The notes under the pieces: generated by a model
Databases searched by the model: none
What the model was told of the DNA's origin: nothing
The model's input: the letters and a program-made list of their open reading frames with translations, nothing else
Program-made: the position numbers and the translations under genes
Part shown: in pieces, positions 25,872 through 35,426 of the stretch
Numbering within the stretch: position 1 is the stretch's first letter
How the letters are laid out: every line of letters starts with the position of its first letter
Assembly: GCA_029210645.1 (NCBI GenBank)
Contig: JARGFT010000001.1
Coordinates: 127,035-191,034, forward strand
Direction: 5' to 3'
Source: Anaerosomatales bacterium
GTDB lineage: Bacteria > Actinomycetota > Coriobacteriia > Anaerosomatales > SLCP01
Length of the DNA: 64,000 bases

Positions 25872-26774
25872 CTACCACCTTTCGGGCACGATGACCTCGA
25901 GGGCTCCCGGCAGAATGGAGATGTCGTAGGTCGAGGAGAGTGTCACCTCTCCGTCGATCTGTCCTTCGATCGGGACGTCGGAGCGGATCTGTACCGAACG
26001 GTGCAGTTCGAGCGCGACCGGGCGCATCCATCCGTGATGGCCGACCACGACAAACGGCAGTCGGGCCAATGCGCCAAGCAGCGAGACCTTCCAGATGATG
26101 CAGGTATCGAGGAGACCGTCGTCATCTATCGCCTTCGGCGTGATCTTGAAGCCGCCGCCGTAGGTAGGTCCGTTGGTGGCTGCCACGAGGAGCAGCTCGG
26201 TCTCCACGGGAGGCTCCCCGTCGATGGCGAGGGTGACACGGTGGGTGTAGAACTGCCGGAAGAGCACGATGAAGAGCGCACGCATGTAGAGCATGATGCC
26301 GGACCAGCCGGTCGTACTCTTGAGCTCGACCGCCTTGGCGGTGACTCGCGCGTCCAGCCCGACGGCCACCGAGTTGGCGAAGTAGACCCCGTTGACCACG
26401 CCGATGTCGACCCGCTTGCGTACGCCTCCGATGATCTGCCGGCCGGCGGTCGTGAGGTTCGTCGAGATGCCGAGAGTGCGGCGGTAGTCGTTCCCCGTGC
26501 CGGTGGGCAGGAGTGCGAGCGCGGGACGGTCGGCCGCAGGCCGCCCCATAAGCCCGTTGAGGACCTCGTGCACGGTCCCGTCACCGCCCACGGCGACCAC
26601 GGTGTCGAACCCGTTCGCCTCCCGGGCCAGTATGGTGGCGTGTCCCGGGCTCTCGGTGACTCTCAGTTCGTACTCGACCTGGCCGTCGAGAAGGCCGGAG
26701 ACGACCGGGATGAGGTCTGCGGTCACGCCGTGACGCGCAGCGGGATTGACAATGACGAGAGTCCTTCCGAGCAC
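25872..26774 (-). CDS. Diacylglycerol kinase family lipid kinase (YegS/DgkB-like)
   Basis: Soluble ATP-dependent lipid kinase of the DAGK-catalytic superfamily, 300 residues. The nucleotide-binding segment NPAARHG opens the protein. The signature VAVGGDGTVHEVLNGL (about residues 58-73) and LLPTGTGNDYRRTLG follow. Substrate may be diacylglycerol or another lipid; sequence alone does not decide. The start is GTG at 26774 with GGGAGG upstream. It is co-transcribed with plsY, which supports a role in phospholipid turnover. Confidence 0.9.
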   Translation of the reverse strand: MLGRTLVIVNPAARHGVTADLIPVVSGLLDGQVEYELRVTESPGHATILAREANGFDTVVAVGGDGTVHEVLNGLMGRPAADRPALALLPTGTGNDYRRTLGISTNLTTAGRQIIGGVRKRVDIGVVNGVYFANSVAVGLDARVTAKAVELKSTTGWSGIMLYMRALFIVLFRQFYTHRVTLAIDGEPPVETELLLVAATNGPTYGGGFKITPKAIDDDGLLDTCIIWKVSLLGALARLPFVVVGHHGWMRPVALELHRSVQIRSDVPIEGQIDGEVTLSSTYDISILPGALEVIVPERW

Positions 26775-26858
26775 CGCGTCCTCCCTGTTCTGCGCGGCTC
26801 CACACCGCTCCCGGCGACCTGGTGACCGCTCGCATGGTGTGATAGAGTGCGTTCGCTC

Positions 26859-26934
26859 GCCCTCGTAGCTCAGTGGATAGAGCGCCTGCCTCCGGAGCAG
26901 GAAGTCACAGGTTCGAATCCTGTCGAGGGCACCA
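26859..26934 (+). tRNA. tRNA-Arg (anticodon CCG)
   Basis: A complete cloverleaf can be drawn: acceptor GCCCTCG pairing with CGAGGGC, D-arm GCTC/GAGC, anticodon stem CCTGC/GCAGG around CTCCGGA, and T-arm ACAGG-TTCGAAT-CCTGT. The anticodon is CCG, and the CCA end is encoded. A weak -10-like TAGAGT lies just upstream. Confidence 0.97.
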
Positions 26935-26945
26935 TCCGAATCGAT

Positions 26946-26976
26946 CGAACGGGCCCGGCTGAGCCGGGCCCGTTCG
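26946..26976. terminator. Hairpin terminator after tRNA-Arg / after the EF-G-like gene
   Basis: A perfect 14-bp stem, CGAACGGGCCCGGC with its complement, closes a TGA loop. It sits between the tRNA (plus strand) and the stop of the EF-G-like gene (minus strand), so it probably terminates both. Confidence 0.8.
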
Positions 26977-26990
26977 CTGTCGGTGCGGCT

Positions 26991-29060
26991 CTACGAGGAC
27001 TCCTTCTCTGCCCTAGCCTGCTCGATAACCTTCTTGGCCATGTCGAACGGGACCTCGGCATACTCGTCAACTGAGATAGTGTAGGTTCCCGTGCCGCTGG
27101 TGATCGACCGCAGGTGAGGGGAGTAGTGGACGACCTCGGCGTAGGGGACCTGTGCCTTGATCGTCTGGATGCCTGCTTCAGGCGAGTCCATGCCCAGAAT
27201 CCGGCCGCGCATCGAGCTGATGTCGCCCATCACTGCTCCGGCGTGCTCGTCGGGTACCTCGATCTCGAGTGTCGCGATCGGCTCGAGCAGCACCATGTCG
27301 GCCTTCTCGGCAGCCGCACGAAACGCGATGCGCGCGGCGGTCTTGAACGCGATCTCCGAGCTGTCGACCGAGTGGTACGAGCCATCGAAGACGGCGGCCT
27401 TCACGTCGACGACCGGGTATCCGGCCAGAACGCCCTGGACAAGCGTGTCCTGGATGCCCTTGTCGACCGCGGGGATGAACTGGCGCGGGATCTTGCCGCC
27501 GACGATCTCGTCGACAAATTCATACCCCTTACCGGGGTTGGGCTCCAGGCGCAGCGAGCAGTCGCCGAACTGCCCCGAACCACCGGTCTGCTTCTTGTGG
27601 CGGCCCTGGGCGCTGGCGCTCTTGCGGATGGTTTCGCGGTAGGGGATACGGATGTCGATCGTCTCCGCCTCGACGTGGTTTCGGTCTCGAAGATGTGCGA
27701 GCGCGACGTCGATCTGCACGTCGCCGAGACCGGACAGCACCGTCTGGTGCGTCTCCTCGTCGCGGAGCAGGTGCAGCGTCGGCTCCTCCTCGACGAGCTT
27801 GTTCAGCGCGGTGCCGAGTTTGTCCTCGTCGGCCTTCGTCTTGGCCTGGATCGCGACGGGGTAGAGGGGTTCGGGCAGCGGCAGCGGTGCGTAGGTGACG
27901 GAGCCGTCGGCCGAGAGCGTGTCGCCCGTCACAACGTCGCCGAGTTTCGGCAGGACCGCGATGTCGCCGGCCGGGATCGACTCGACGTCGGTAGCCTCCT
28001 TGCCGACGACTTTGTAGACGCGGCCGATCCGTTCCTTCTTACCGGTGCGCGAGTTGATCATCTCGCTGTTGGGGGTGATCTCGCCGGAGACGACCTTCAC
28101 GTAGTTGAGTCTGCCGATGTAGGGGTCCGACACCGTCTTGAAGACGAAGGCCGAGGCAGATTCCTCTATCGAGACCTCGCGCTCGCCACCATCGGTTGTA
28201 GCGATCGGACCGTGAGCGGTGGGCTGAGGGAAGAATGACACGATCTCGTCGAGCAAGTCCTCGACCCCGTGGAGGGCCGTCGCCGAGGCAACGAACACGG
28301 GGATGAATATGCCCTGGTAGATCGCCTTGTCCAGGAGTGTCTCGAGCTCCTCCTGGGTCAGGCGTTCACCGTCGATCAGGTACTTCTCCATCAAGGCGTC
28401 GTCGGCCTCTGCGACGAGCTCGGTGAGCTTCTCGCGAGCTGACTCGGCGACCGCCTTGAACTCCTCGGGGATGGCGGTGACCTCTTCGCTGTCGCCCTCG
28501 TGCATGTAGGCCTTCATCCGGATTACGTCGATGACGCCATGGAAGTCGGCCTCTGCGCCCATCGGTATCTGGACAGCGCCGACGCGGTGGCCGAACTTGG
28601 CGTCCAGCGCGGCCATGACCGCGTCGAAGTCAGCGTTCTCCTTGTCCATGCGGTTGATCAGGACGGACCGGGCGATACCCATCTGCCCGGCGAGTCGCCA
28701 GAGACGCTCCGTCTGGACCTGGGGTCCTGCGACAGCATCGACGACGAACAGAGCCATCTCGGCTGCCGCCATACCGGCGATCGCGTCACCCAGGAAGTCG
28801 GCGTAACCGGGTGTGTCGATGATGTTGATCTTCACACCCTTGTGCACCACGGGGGCCAGCGCGAGGCTGATGGAGTTCTTGCGGCGGATCTCCTCGGGAT
28901 CGAAATCGAGGTTCGAGTGCTCATCGTCAACGCTGCCGAGCCGGTGCGTGACACCGGCGAGGTGCAACATCGCCTCGGCGAGCGAAGTCTTGCCCGATCC
29001 CCCGTGGCCGACGAGCACTACGTTTCGGACCTTGTCAGTTGCAGGTGCGCCCAAGTACAT
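26991..29060 (-). CDS. Elongation factor G-like translational GTPase (EF-G paralogue)
   Basis: A 689-residue GTPase with the five-domain EF-G layout. The P-loop is GHGGSGKTS (residues 18-26); the standard EF-G form is AHIDAGKTT. The switch and G3 region are INIIDTPGYADF, and G4 is NRMDKE. The altered P-loop marks the EF-G-like (FusA2/EF-G II) paralogue group rather than the main elongation factor. Its role may be in translocation backup or ribosome recycling. The ATG at 29060 is preceded by AAGGAGG almost without spacing. It is divergent from the cyclophilin gene. Confidence 0.9.
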   Translation of the reverse strand: MYLGAPATDKVRNVVLVGHGGSGKTSLAEAMLHLAGVTHRLGSVDDEHSNLDFDPEEIRRKNSISLALAPVVHKGVKINIIDTPGYADFLGDAIAGMAAAEMALFVVDAVAGPQVQTERLWRLAGQMGIARSVLINRMDKENADFDAVMAALDAKFGHRVGAVQIPMGAEADFHGVIDVIRMKAYMHEGDSEEVTAIPEEFKAVAESAREKLTELVAEADDALMEKYLIDGERLTQEELETLLDKAIYQGIFIPVFVASATALHGVEDLLDEIVSFFPQPTAHGPIATTDGGEREVSIEESASAFVFKTVSDPYIGRLNYVKVVSGEITPNSEMINSRTGKKERIGRVYKVVGKEATDVESIPAGDIAVLPKLGDVVTGDTLSADGSVTYAPLPLPEPLYPVAIQAKTKADEDKLGTALNKLVEEEPTLHLLRDEETHQTVLSGLGDVQIDVALAHLRDRNHVEAETIDIRIPYRETIRKSASAQGRHKKQTGGSGQFGDCSLRLEPNPGKGYEFVDEIVGGKIPRQFIPAVDKGIQDTLVQGVLAGYPVVDVKAAVFDGSYHSVDSSEIAFKTAARIAFRAAAEKADMVLLEPIATLEIEVPDEHAGAVMGDISSMRGRILGMDSPEAGIQTIKAQVPYAEVVHYSPHLRSITSGTGTYTISVDEYAEVPFDMAKKVIEQARAEKESS

Positions 29061-29247
29061 CTCCTCCTTGATCGTGAACGTCTCGGAACGAGAATCCTGG
29101 TATCTCTACCGCACGCCGTGCGGTGGCATCCTTCGCGACAGCATACTCCTTTATGCCCTTCCGGCCACACTGCTAGAATGACGAACTGTGCCCGGAACGA
29201 CCCGGAGCGCACCGATTTGGAAGGCTAGCGAGAGGACGCTCCCACGC

Positions 29248-29901
29248 ATGCGCACTGCCTACAATGTACTTCTGCCATTGACCCTTGCCATCCTCCTGGT
29301 CTTTGCGGTCCTGGCGCTGCCCGGCTGCTCGACCCGCGCGGAGGAGCCGGTGCTGACGCCGCCGGCGAACACGCCTGCCGAACAGTCCGAGACTGAACCG
29401 TCCGTCCCTGAGGAGGACCCCTTGTACACTGCTGAGTACACCCCGACCGGCACCGAGGTAGCGGTCATCACGACCCCCAAGGGCGTCATCAAGTTCGAGT
29501 TCTACGCCGACGATGCCCCCAACACCGTTGCGGCGTTCATCGAGCGCGCTGACGAAGGCTTCTACGACGGGACGAAGTTCCACCGCGTGGAGCCCGGCTT
29601 CGTCATTCAGGGAGGTGACCCGCTCTCCAGGACCGACGATCCCATGGTGGGAACCGGCGGCCCGGGTTACCAGCTGAAGGCCGAGTTCAACGACAGGAGC
29701 CACCTTGATGGTACGGTGGCGATGGCACGTTCTCAGAACCCTGACTCCGCGGGCTCCCAGTTCTACATCTGCCTGGGGCCGCAGCCGTTCCTCGACGGTC
29801 AGTACACTGTGTTCGGCCAGGTGACGGAGGGTATGGACGTCGTCCGCCAGATCGCGGTCGGCGACGTGATGGAGAGCGTGCGTATCGAGCGTTCCGAGTA
29901 G
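29248..29901 (+). CDS. Cyclophilin-type peptidyl-prolyl isomerase, lipoprotein
   Basis: The 217-residue protein starts with a signal peptide and a lipobox LALPGC (Cys near residue 27), so it is anchored on the outer face of the membrane. A Pro/Glu-rich linker follows, then a cyclophilin domain (about 65-215) with [31 protein letters not shown] and SQFYI. Such isomerases help fold exported proteins. The ATG at 29248 has GAGAGG 12 nt upstream; an ATG 60 nt earlier would put residues before the signal peptide. A TAGAAT -10 candidate lies at 29174-29179. Confidence 0.92.
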   Translation: MRTAYNVLLPLTLAILLVFAVLALPGCSTRAEEPVLTPPANTPAEQSETEPSVPEEDPLYTAEYTPTGTEVAVITTPKGVIKFEFYADDAPNTVAAFIERADEGFYDGTKFHRVEPGFVIQGGDPLSRTDDPMVGTGGPGYQLKAEFNDRSHLDGTVAMARSQNPDSAGSQFYICLGPQPFLDGQYTVFGQVTEGMDVVRQIAVGDVMESVRIERSE

Positions 29902-29912
29902 ACGGGAATACC

Positions 29913-31241
29913 GTGGACCAGGCCCGCTTCGAGGAAGGTCAGGCGGCGTACGCCGCCAAGGACTACCGCGCTGCAGCCAAGGCGTTCCTCGCCGCTGCGG
30001 ACAGGGGCGAGGGGAACGGCCCCGCGTATCACATGGCCGGGAACTCCCTCGTCAGGCTGCGCCGGTTCTCCGACGCGGTCACCGTCTACCGTCACGCCGC
30101 CAACGACGAGAGTTACGAGCGGCGCAGTGCCGTTCAGGCGAACCTGGGGGCCGCTCACGTCGCGCTCGGCGAGTACGCGGAGGCGGTCAGAGCGTACGAT
30201 GTCGCGCTTGAAGACCCCGGGTACGCCGGGCAGTTCAAGGCGCTGCAGGGCAAGGCGGGCGCGCTTTTCGAGATGGGACGCATCGAGGAAGCCGCCACAG
30301 CATACCGCCAGGCCGCCCTTGACGGGGACAACCCCGATCCCGGGAAGGCGCTCAACAACCTCGGACTGTGCTTCATGGCCATGGACCGGCCGACGGATGC
30401 CGTGGAGGCGTACCGGGCGGCACTCGGGTTCGACACCTACACCGGTCGCGGTCGGGCGCTTTCCAACCTGGGCATGGCGTACCACGTCATCGGCCGTCAC
30501 GAGGATGCCGTCAGGTCGTTCGAGAAGGCGACCGAGCTGCATGGGCACGAGCTTTCGGAGACCGCGCGGGTAGCGTACGTGACAAGCGCCGGCCAGCTGC
30601 GCTCTCCCGAGCAGCGAGAGATCGTCGAGGGCTGGAGCACGGGGGAGATGCCGCCGGTCATGATCAGCGCCGGCGACACGCAAGGGGAACGGGAGGCGAA
30701 GTCCAAGGCCTCTCCGGACGCGACGACCTCGATGCCACACCCGAGTGGTGATGAGGTCGACTCGTTCTTTCGCAGGACCGATGAGGAGATGCGCGAGCGT
30801 GACCGCGAGTCGAGGCGCTCGGAGCGTCAGATGAGGCAGAGCGAGCGCAACCCGTGGTCGGCGGTGATTATCGTCGTGCTGGCGGTCGCGCTCGTGCTGG
30901 GCAGCACGGCAGCGCTGTTTGCGATGGGCATCGGCTATCCGACGCAACGGATGACGGTCGCGGGCATGCTCGAGGCGCGCGCGAGCGGCAACCCGGTTGC
31001 GCGCTACTGGGTGGCGGTCCCCACGTCAGACGTCGACAAGGAGATGGCGAAGCTTCCTCCGATGAAGGAGTTCTCGATCGACAGTGTCGAGCGTTCGCCG
31101 AGGACCTCGCTCGTGACCGTCACCGTCACCCCCGAGAGTGGCGCTCCCTTGAGTTACGGGATCACTCTCGCCCGTGAAGGTGTGGGCTGGAAGGTAACGG
31201 GAGTGGAGAACGACTGGCGCTCGACCGGCGGCGGCTCCTGA
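29913..31241 (+). CDS. TPR-repeat membrane protein
   Basis: The 442-residue protein has about six tetratricopeptide repeats (residues 5-200, for example ARFEEGQAAYAAKDYRAAAKAF and GRGRALSNLGMAYHVIGRHEDAV). A charged, Arg/Glu-rich low-complexity stretch follows (about 280-310), then one membrane helix near 315-335 and an extracytoplasmic C-terminal domain of about 100 residues. The function is unknown; such proteins often organise complexes. The start is GTG at 29913, 11 nt after the cyclophilin stop, so the two are likely co-transcribed and may act together on exported proteins. Confidence 0.8.
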   Translation: MDQARFEEGQAAYAAKDYRAAAKAFLAAADRGEGNGPAYHMAGNSLVRLRRFSDAVTVYRHAANDESYERRSAVQANLGAAHVALGEYAEAVRAYDVALEDPGYAGQFKALQGKAGALFEMGRIEEAATAYRQAALDGDNPDPGKALNNLGLCFMAMDRPTDAVEAYRAALGFDTYTGRGRALSNLGMAYHVIGRHEDAVRSFEKATELHGHELSETARVAYVTSAGQLRSPEQREIVEGWSTGEMPPVMISAGDTQGEREAKSKASPDATTSMPHPSGDEVDSFFRRTDEEMRERDRESRRSERQMRQSERNPWSAVIIVVLAVALVLGSTAALFAMGIGYPTQRMTVAGMLEARASGNPVARYWVAVPTSDVDKEMAKLPPMKEFSIDSVERSPRTSLVTVTVTPESGAPLSYGITLAREGVGWKVTGVENDWRSTGGGS

Positions 31242-31312
31242 GGCCGCACTGCCGAGCCGGTACTGGTAGACTCGCAGACTTACGGAGTGCGAGTCGCGAC
31301 GGAAGGATGAGC

Positions 31313-31717
31313 GTGAATCAGAGGACCTACATCATGATCAAGCCCGATGCGGTCGCCCGCGGACTCGTCGCCCCCATCGTGGCGCGGTTCGAAGCGTGCG
31401 GCCTGAAGATCGAGCGCATGGAACTCGGTACCGTCACACGGGAGCAGGCCGAGGCCAACTATGCCGAGCATGAGGGCAAGCCGTTCTACACGGGTCTCGT
31501 CGCCTACATCACCTCCGGGCCTGTCGTGAAGATGGTGCTCTCCGGCCCCGAGGCCGTCATGGTCTGCCGTAAGCTCATGGGTGCGACGAACCCGCGGGAT
31601 GCAGCTCCCGGTACGATCCGGGGCGACTTCGGCCTGACGCTCGATGCGAACATCATTCACGGCTCTGACTCTGCCGAGTCGGCCGCACGTGAGATCGCCA
31701 TCTTCTTCGGCGAGTAG
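31313..31717 (+). CDS. ndk: Nucleoside diphosphate kinase
   Basis: Transfers the terminal phosphate between NTPs and NDPs through a phospho-His. The 134-residue protein shows TYIMIKPDAVARGL at the N-terminus and the active-site NIIHGSDS motif (His near residue 113). The family length is normal. I chose the GTG at 31313: GGAAGG lies 6 nt upstream. An ATG at 31307 directly abuts the ribosome site and would add two residues. Confidence 0.95.
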   Translation: MNQRTYIMIKPDAVARGLVAPIVARFEACGLKIERMELGTVTREQAEANYAEHEGKPFYTGLVAYITSGPVVKMVLSGPEAVMVCRKLMGATNPRDAAPGTIRGDFGLTLDANIIHGSDSAESAAREIAIFFGE

Positions 31718-31867
31718 GGGTCCGGTAAGCCAGCGTATGCACGGGGTACGGACACGCGGGGTGTGACCCGGGATCGGCTTCGCTGTCCCGGAGATTGCAG
31801 GATTGTCGCCCTCGTGGTCGAACCCCGCTCTAATCGCCGGATGTGATCGATGAGGGGACGACACGCA

Positions 31868-33169
31868 GTGGCCACCCGTGTCTTCAAGGGCGGGATACAC
31901 CCCGCAGACTGCAAGGATGCCACCAGCGCCCTGGCGGTGACACGCGCGCCCGTGCCGCAGATCTTGCGAGTGCCGCTCTCCCAGCATCTCGGTGCGCCCT
32001 GTGCTCCGACCGTCGGAAAAGGTGACCGCGTCCGGCGCGGGCAGGTCATAGGCGACGTCGAGGCGATGGTGAGCGCACCCGTTCATGCTCCGGCGAGCGG
32101 TGAGGTCGTGGAGATAGGCGGGGTTCTGCTGGCCTCCGGTGCCCGCGTCCAGGCCGTCTCCATCGCTCCCGATGAGGACCAGGACTTCGACCGGTTCGAA
32201 TCCATCGAGCGTTCCGGGAGTGTTCCGGCGACGGTCCGGGCTGCAGGGATCGTCGGTATGGGCGGCGCAGCGTTTCCTACTGCCGTGAAGCTACAGCCGC
32301 CGAAGGATATGACGGTTCGCACGCTGATCCTCAACGGTTGCGAGTGCGAGCCCTACCTCACCTGCGATCACCGGACGATGCTCGAGCATCCCGAGTGGGT
32401 GATCCGTGGCGCGGAGCTGATCGCCTCGGCGGTGGGCGCGACGCGCACCGTCATCGCGGTCGAGGACAACAAGCGCGACGCGGCTGCCGCTCTCGAGGAG
32501 AGGGCCGGCTCAGCTGTCGAGGTCATGGTCGTGCCGACGCGCTACCCGCAGGGCGCCGAGAAGCAGCTCATCTGGGCGGTGATCGGCTCGGAGGTACCGC
32601 ACGGCAAGTTGCCGGCGGCCACAGGAGCGCTCGTACACAACGTGAGCACGGCCGCTGCAGTCGCCGACGCGGTCGACCGCGGTCGACCGCTCATGGAACG
32701 GGTGGTGACCGTCACCGGCAACGTCCGCACCCCCGGGAACTACCTCACTCTGCTGGGTACTCCCGTCGCCGACCTCATCGAGGCTGCCGGCGGTCTCCAC
32801 GGCGAGTACGGCCGCATCATCGCCGGTGGCCCGATGACCGGAATGGCACTGGCCGATCTTGCGGTTCCGGTCGTCAAAGGAATGGGCGGGATCGTCGTGC
32901 TCGATCCCGGCGACACTGCGCCCGCAGTCCATGGCGACCAGCCGTGTATCCGCTGTTCACGCTGTTCTGACGCGTGTCCGATGATGCTCGAGCCGTTCGC
33001 CATCGGCATCTACGCGAACCGGGCCGATTGGGACGGGGCGCACCGGTTCCACGCGCTCGATTGTATCGAGTGCGGCTGCTGCAGCTACGTGTGCCCGACT
33101 CGCCGTCCGCTTGTGCAGTTGATACGTCGTGCCAAGCAGGTCCTGCTGGAGAAGGGGGCTTCGCTGTGA
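31868..33169 (+). CDS. rnfC: Rnf complex subunit C, NADH-dehydrogenase-like
   Basis: Peripheral subunit that binds FMN and NAD(H) and passes electrons to or from RnfB/ferredoxin. The 433-residue protein has the N-terminal barrel-sandwich region, the GIVGMGGAAFPTAVKL and NGCECEPYLTCDHR flavin/NAD signatures shared with Nqo1, and two C-terminal [4Fe-4S] motifs, CIRCSRCSDACP and CIECGCCSYVCP. The GTG at 31868 follows GAGGGG and gives the normal start ATRVFKGGIHP; the ATG 18 nt earlier lacks a ribosome site. It is the first gene of the rnfCDGEAB operon. The 150-nt leader holds a CCGGGA / TCCCGG hairpin (31768-31791). Confidence 0.95.
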   Translation: MATRVFKGGIHPADCKDATSALAVTRAPVPQILRVPLSQHLGAPCAPTVGKGDRVRRGQVIGDVEAMVSAPVHAPASGEVVEIGGVLLASGARVQAVSIAPDEDQDFDRFESIERSGSVPATVRAAGIVGMGGAAFPTAVKLQPPKDMTVRTLILNGCECEPYLTCDHRTMLEHPEWVIRGAELIASAVGATRTVIAVEDNKRDAAAALEERAGSAVEVMVVPTRYPQGAEKQLIWAVIGSEVPHGKLPAATGALVHNVSTAAAVADAVDRGRPLMERVVTVTGNVRTPGNYLTLLGTPVADLIEAAGGLHGEYGRIIAGGPMTGMALADLAVPVVKGMGGIVVLDPGDTAPAVHGDQPCIRCSRCSDACPMMLEPFAIGIYANRADWDGAHRFHALDCIECGCCSYVCPTRRPLVQLIRRAKQVLLEKGASL

Positions 33170-34176
33170 GCGCCGGCGCCACCCCTGCCCGAATGAAGGT
33201 AGCGGCATCTCCGCACATCGCCGCGCGCGAGAACGTGACTCATATCATGTTCTGGGTGGTCGCCGCCCTTGCCCCGGCGACTCTGTGGGGCGTCTGGAAC
33301 ATGGGAATGGTCGCCGTTGTGCTGCTCGCGTCGTGCATCGGCGGTTCGGTGGGCACCGAGTGGATCTGGAACAGGATCGCCAAGCGCTCGCAGACCCTCT
33401 GGGACGGCAGCGCACTCGTCACCGGTCTCCTGCTCGCGCTGGCGCTGCCTCCCCGCACCCCGTGGTGGATGGGGCTTGCCGGCGGCATCGTTGCGATAGG
33501 CCTGGCGAAGATGCTCTTCGGCGGACTTGGCTGGAACCTGTTCAATCCCGCACTCGTCGGTCGGGCGTTTCTCTCCGTCTCATGGATGGGTGTGCTGGCG
33601 GACGTACGCCCGTTCCCCGGAGGCTGGTACTCCGCGATCGACGTTCCCGCAACCGGCTCCCTGGACGCGATCAACGGAGCGACCCGCCTGGCCATCGCAG
33701 CCGCTGACCGCGCTGCCGGCGGCGCGTACGGGATCGATCTGGCTCGCTACTACGAGCCGCTTCTCGTGCGCAACCTGGAAGGGTCGTTCGGTGAGGTCTC
33801 GGGGCTCTTGCTCATCGCGGGTGGACTCCTTCTGATCGCGAAGCGAATCATCGACTGGCGGATCCCTGCGGGATACATCGCCACGGTCGCTTTGATGTCG
33901 TGGGCGTTCGGCTCCGATCCGCTCTTCAACGTCCTTGCGGGCGGGGTGCTTCTCGGAGCCTTCTTCATGGCTACCGACTACGTCACCTCTCCGATGACAC
34001 GCACCGGGCGCCTGGTGTTCGGGTGCGGCTGCGGCCTGTTCAACGTGGTCGCGCGGTTCTTCGGACCGATGCCCGAGGCCACTACCTTCGCGATCCTCTT
34101 CATGAACGGGCTCGTGCCCCTGATCGACCGCGGGTTCGCGCCGAGGACGTTCGGGTGGGTGAAGCGCCGTGGCTAA
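33166..34176 (+). CDS. rnfD: Rnf complex subunit D, membrane flavoprotein
   Basis: Integral membrane subunit with covalently bound FMN, implicated in coupling electron flow to ion transport. The 336-residue protein has several membrane helices. The FMN attachment motif INGATRLA places Thr173 as the flavin-bearing residue. The GTG at 33166 overlaps the rnfC stop as GTGA, with an AGAAGGGGG ribosome site. The gene ends inside the start of rnfG (8-nt overlap). Confidence 0.94.
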   Translation: MSAGATPARMKVAASPHIAARENVTHIMFWVVAALAPATLWGVWNMGMVAVVLLASCIGGSVGTEWIWNRIAKRSQTLWDGSALVTGLLLALALPPRTPWWMGLAGGIVAIGLAKMLFGGLGWNLFNPALVGRAFLSVSWMGVLADVRPFPGGWYSAIDVPATGSLDAINGATRLAIAAADRAAGGAYGIDLARYYEPLLVRNLEGSFGEVSGLLLIAGGLLLIAKRIIDWRIPAGYIATVALMSWAFGSDPLFNVLAGGVLLGAFFMATDYVTSPMTRTGRLVFGCGCGLFNVVARFFGPMPEATTFAILFMNGLVPLIDRGFAPRTFGWVKRRG

Positions 34177-34768
34177 GCGGGCAGCATCGACACCGCTCAA
34201 CATGATCGGGGCCGTGCTCGCCACGTGCCTGGTAGCCGCGAGCGCGCTGACCGTTACCTACGAGCTGACCCGCGAGCGCATCATCGAGCAAGAGCGGGCC
34301 GCCGAGCGTGCCGCGCTCGATGCGGTACTCCCGGGCACCGGAAGCATCGAGTCGGCCGGTGAGCTCGTGGCACCGGCCACCGAGGCTGCGGGCAGCGTCA
34401 CGCTGCAGGGAGTCTACCGGGCCTACGACGCGGCGGGGGCGCTCTCCGGATGGGGCGTGCGGGTCGCGCCGCGTGGCTATTCGGGTCCGGTAAGTATGGT
34501 TGTGGGATTGGATAGAGATGGGTCAGTACTCGGTGTCAGTATCATCACTATGAGCGAGACGCCTGGTCTGGGGACCAAGATCGTGACCCAGGAGGGCTGG
34601 ATCGAGCAGTTCGTGGGGTGGCAGGGCGCGGATATCGACGCCTCGGCGCGCGAGTTCGATGCGATCGCAGGCGCGACACGCTCTTCTGCCGCTGTTCGCA
34701 ACGGCGTGACAGCTGCCGGCCGTGTCTACGCCGAGGTGCTCTCGGCTGAAGAGGGAGGTGCGCAATGA
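34169..34768 (+). CDS. rnfG: Rnf complex subunit G, FMN-binding
   Basis: Membrane-anchored subunit with a single N-terminal helix and an extracytoplasmic FMN-binding domain. The 199-residue protein has DAIAGATRSS, with Thr170 as the predicted covalent FMN site, and ETPGLGTKI upstream, both typical of RnfG/NqrC. FMN attachment needs a flavin transferase (ApbE); none is in the window. The GTG at 34169 overlaps rnfD. Confidence 0.94.
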   Translation: MAKRAASTPLNMIGAVLATCLVAASALTVTYELTRERIIEQERAAERAALDAVLPGTGSIESAGELVAPATEAAGSVTLQGVYRAYDAAGALSGWGVRVAPRGYSGPVSMVVGLDRDGSVLGVSIITMSETPGLGTKIVTQEGWIEQFVGWQGADIDASAREFDAIAGATRSSAAVRNGVTAAGRVYAEVLSAEEGGAQ

Positions 34769-35424
34769 GGGAGTGGATCGCGGTCTTCAAGCGCGGCATC
34801 TCCATCGACAACCCTCTGACCGTGCTGATGATCGGCCTGTGCGCGACACTTGCCGTCTCCACCAAGCTCGAGGGCGCGCTGTTCATGGGGCTGGCCGTCA
34901 TCTTCGTGCTGGGGATGTCGAGCATCATCGTCTCGTCGATCCGCTCGCTCGTTCCCGAGCAGGTCCGCATCCCGGTCTTCATCGTCATCATCGCGTCCTT
35001 CGTCACGGTCGTCGATCTCACCATGAAGGCGTTCCTGCCCGACATCTACACCTTCCTCGGTGTGTGGATCCCGCTCATCGTCGTGAATTGCATGATCCTC
35101 GGGCGGGCCGAGGCGTTCTCATACCACCAGCCGGTCCGTCTGGCGATCGCAGACGGCCTCGGCATGGGACTGGGCTTCAGCATCGTGATCGTGGTGCTCG
35201 CCGCGATACGAGAACTCTTCGGCAGCGGCGAGATCGTCTTCCTCGGCGCGCGTCTCATCGCGCTTCCCGAGTGGTACCGCCCGCCTGGAGTACTCCTGCT
35301 GTTCCCGGGAGCGTTTCTCGTGTTCGGCTTCATCAGCGCGCTCGCGAAGTGGTACAACACCCGCACCTCGGGGCGCGTGGTGCAGACCGACGCCCACTGC
35401 ACGATCGAAGAGGGGGTGAGGTAG
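34765..35424 (+). CDS. rnfE: Rnf complex subunit E, integral membrane
   Basis: One of two homologous membrane subunits (with RnfA) that form the core Fe-S/ion path. The 219-residue protein has six hydrophobic segments. It shows NPLTVLMIGLCATLAVST near the N-terminus, and VNCMILGRAEAF around residue 110 with the conserved Cys that helps hold a membrane-embedded cluster. The ATG at 34765 overlaps the rnfG stop (ATGA). Confidence 0.95.
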   Translation: MREWIAVFKRGISIDNPLTVLMIGLCATLAVSTKLEGALFMGLAVIFVLGMSSIIVSSIRSLVPEQVRIPVFIVIIASFVTVVDLTMKAFLPDIYTFLGVWIPLIVVNCMILGRAEAFSYHQPVRLAIADGLGMGLGFSIVIVVLAAIRELFGSGEIVFLGARLIALPEWYRPPGVLLLFPGAFLVFGFISALAKWYNTRTSGRVVQTDAHCTIEEGVR

Positions 35425-35426
35425 GC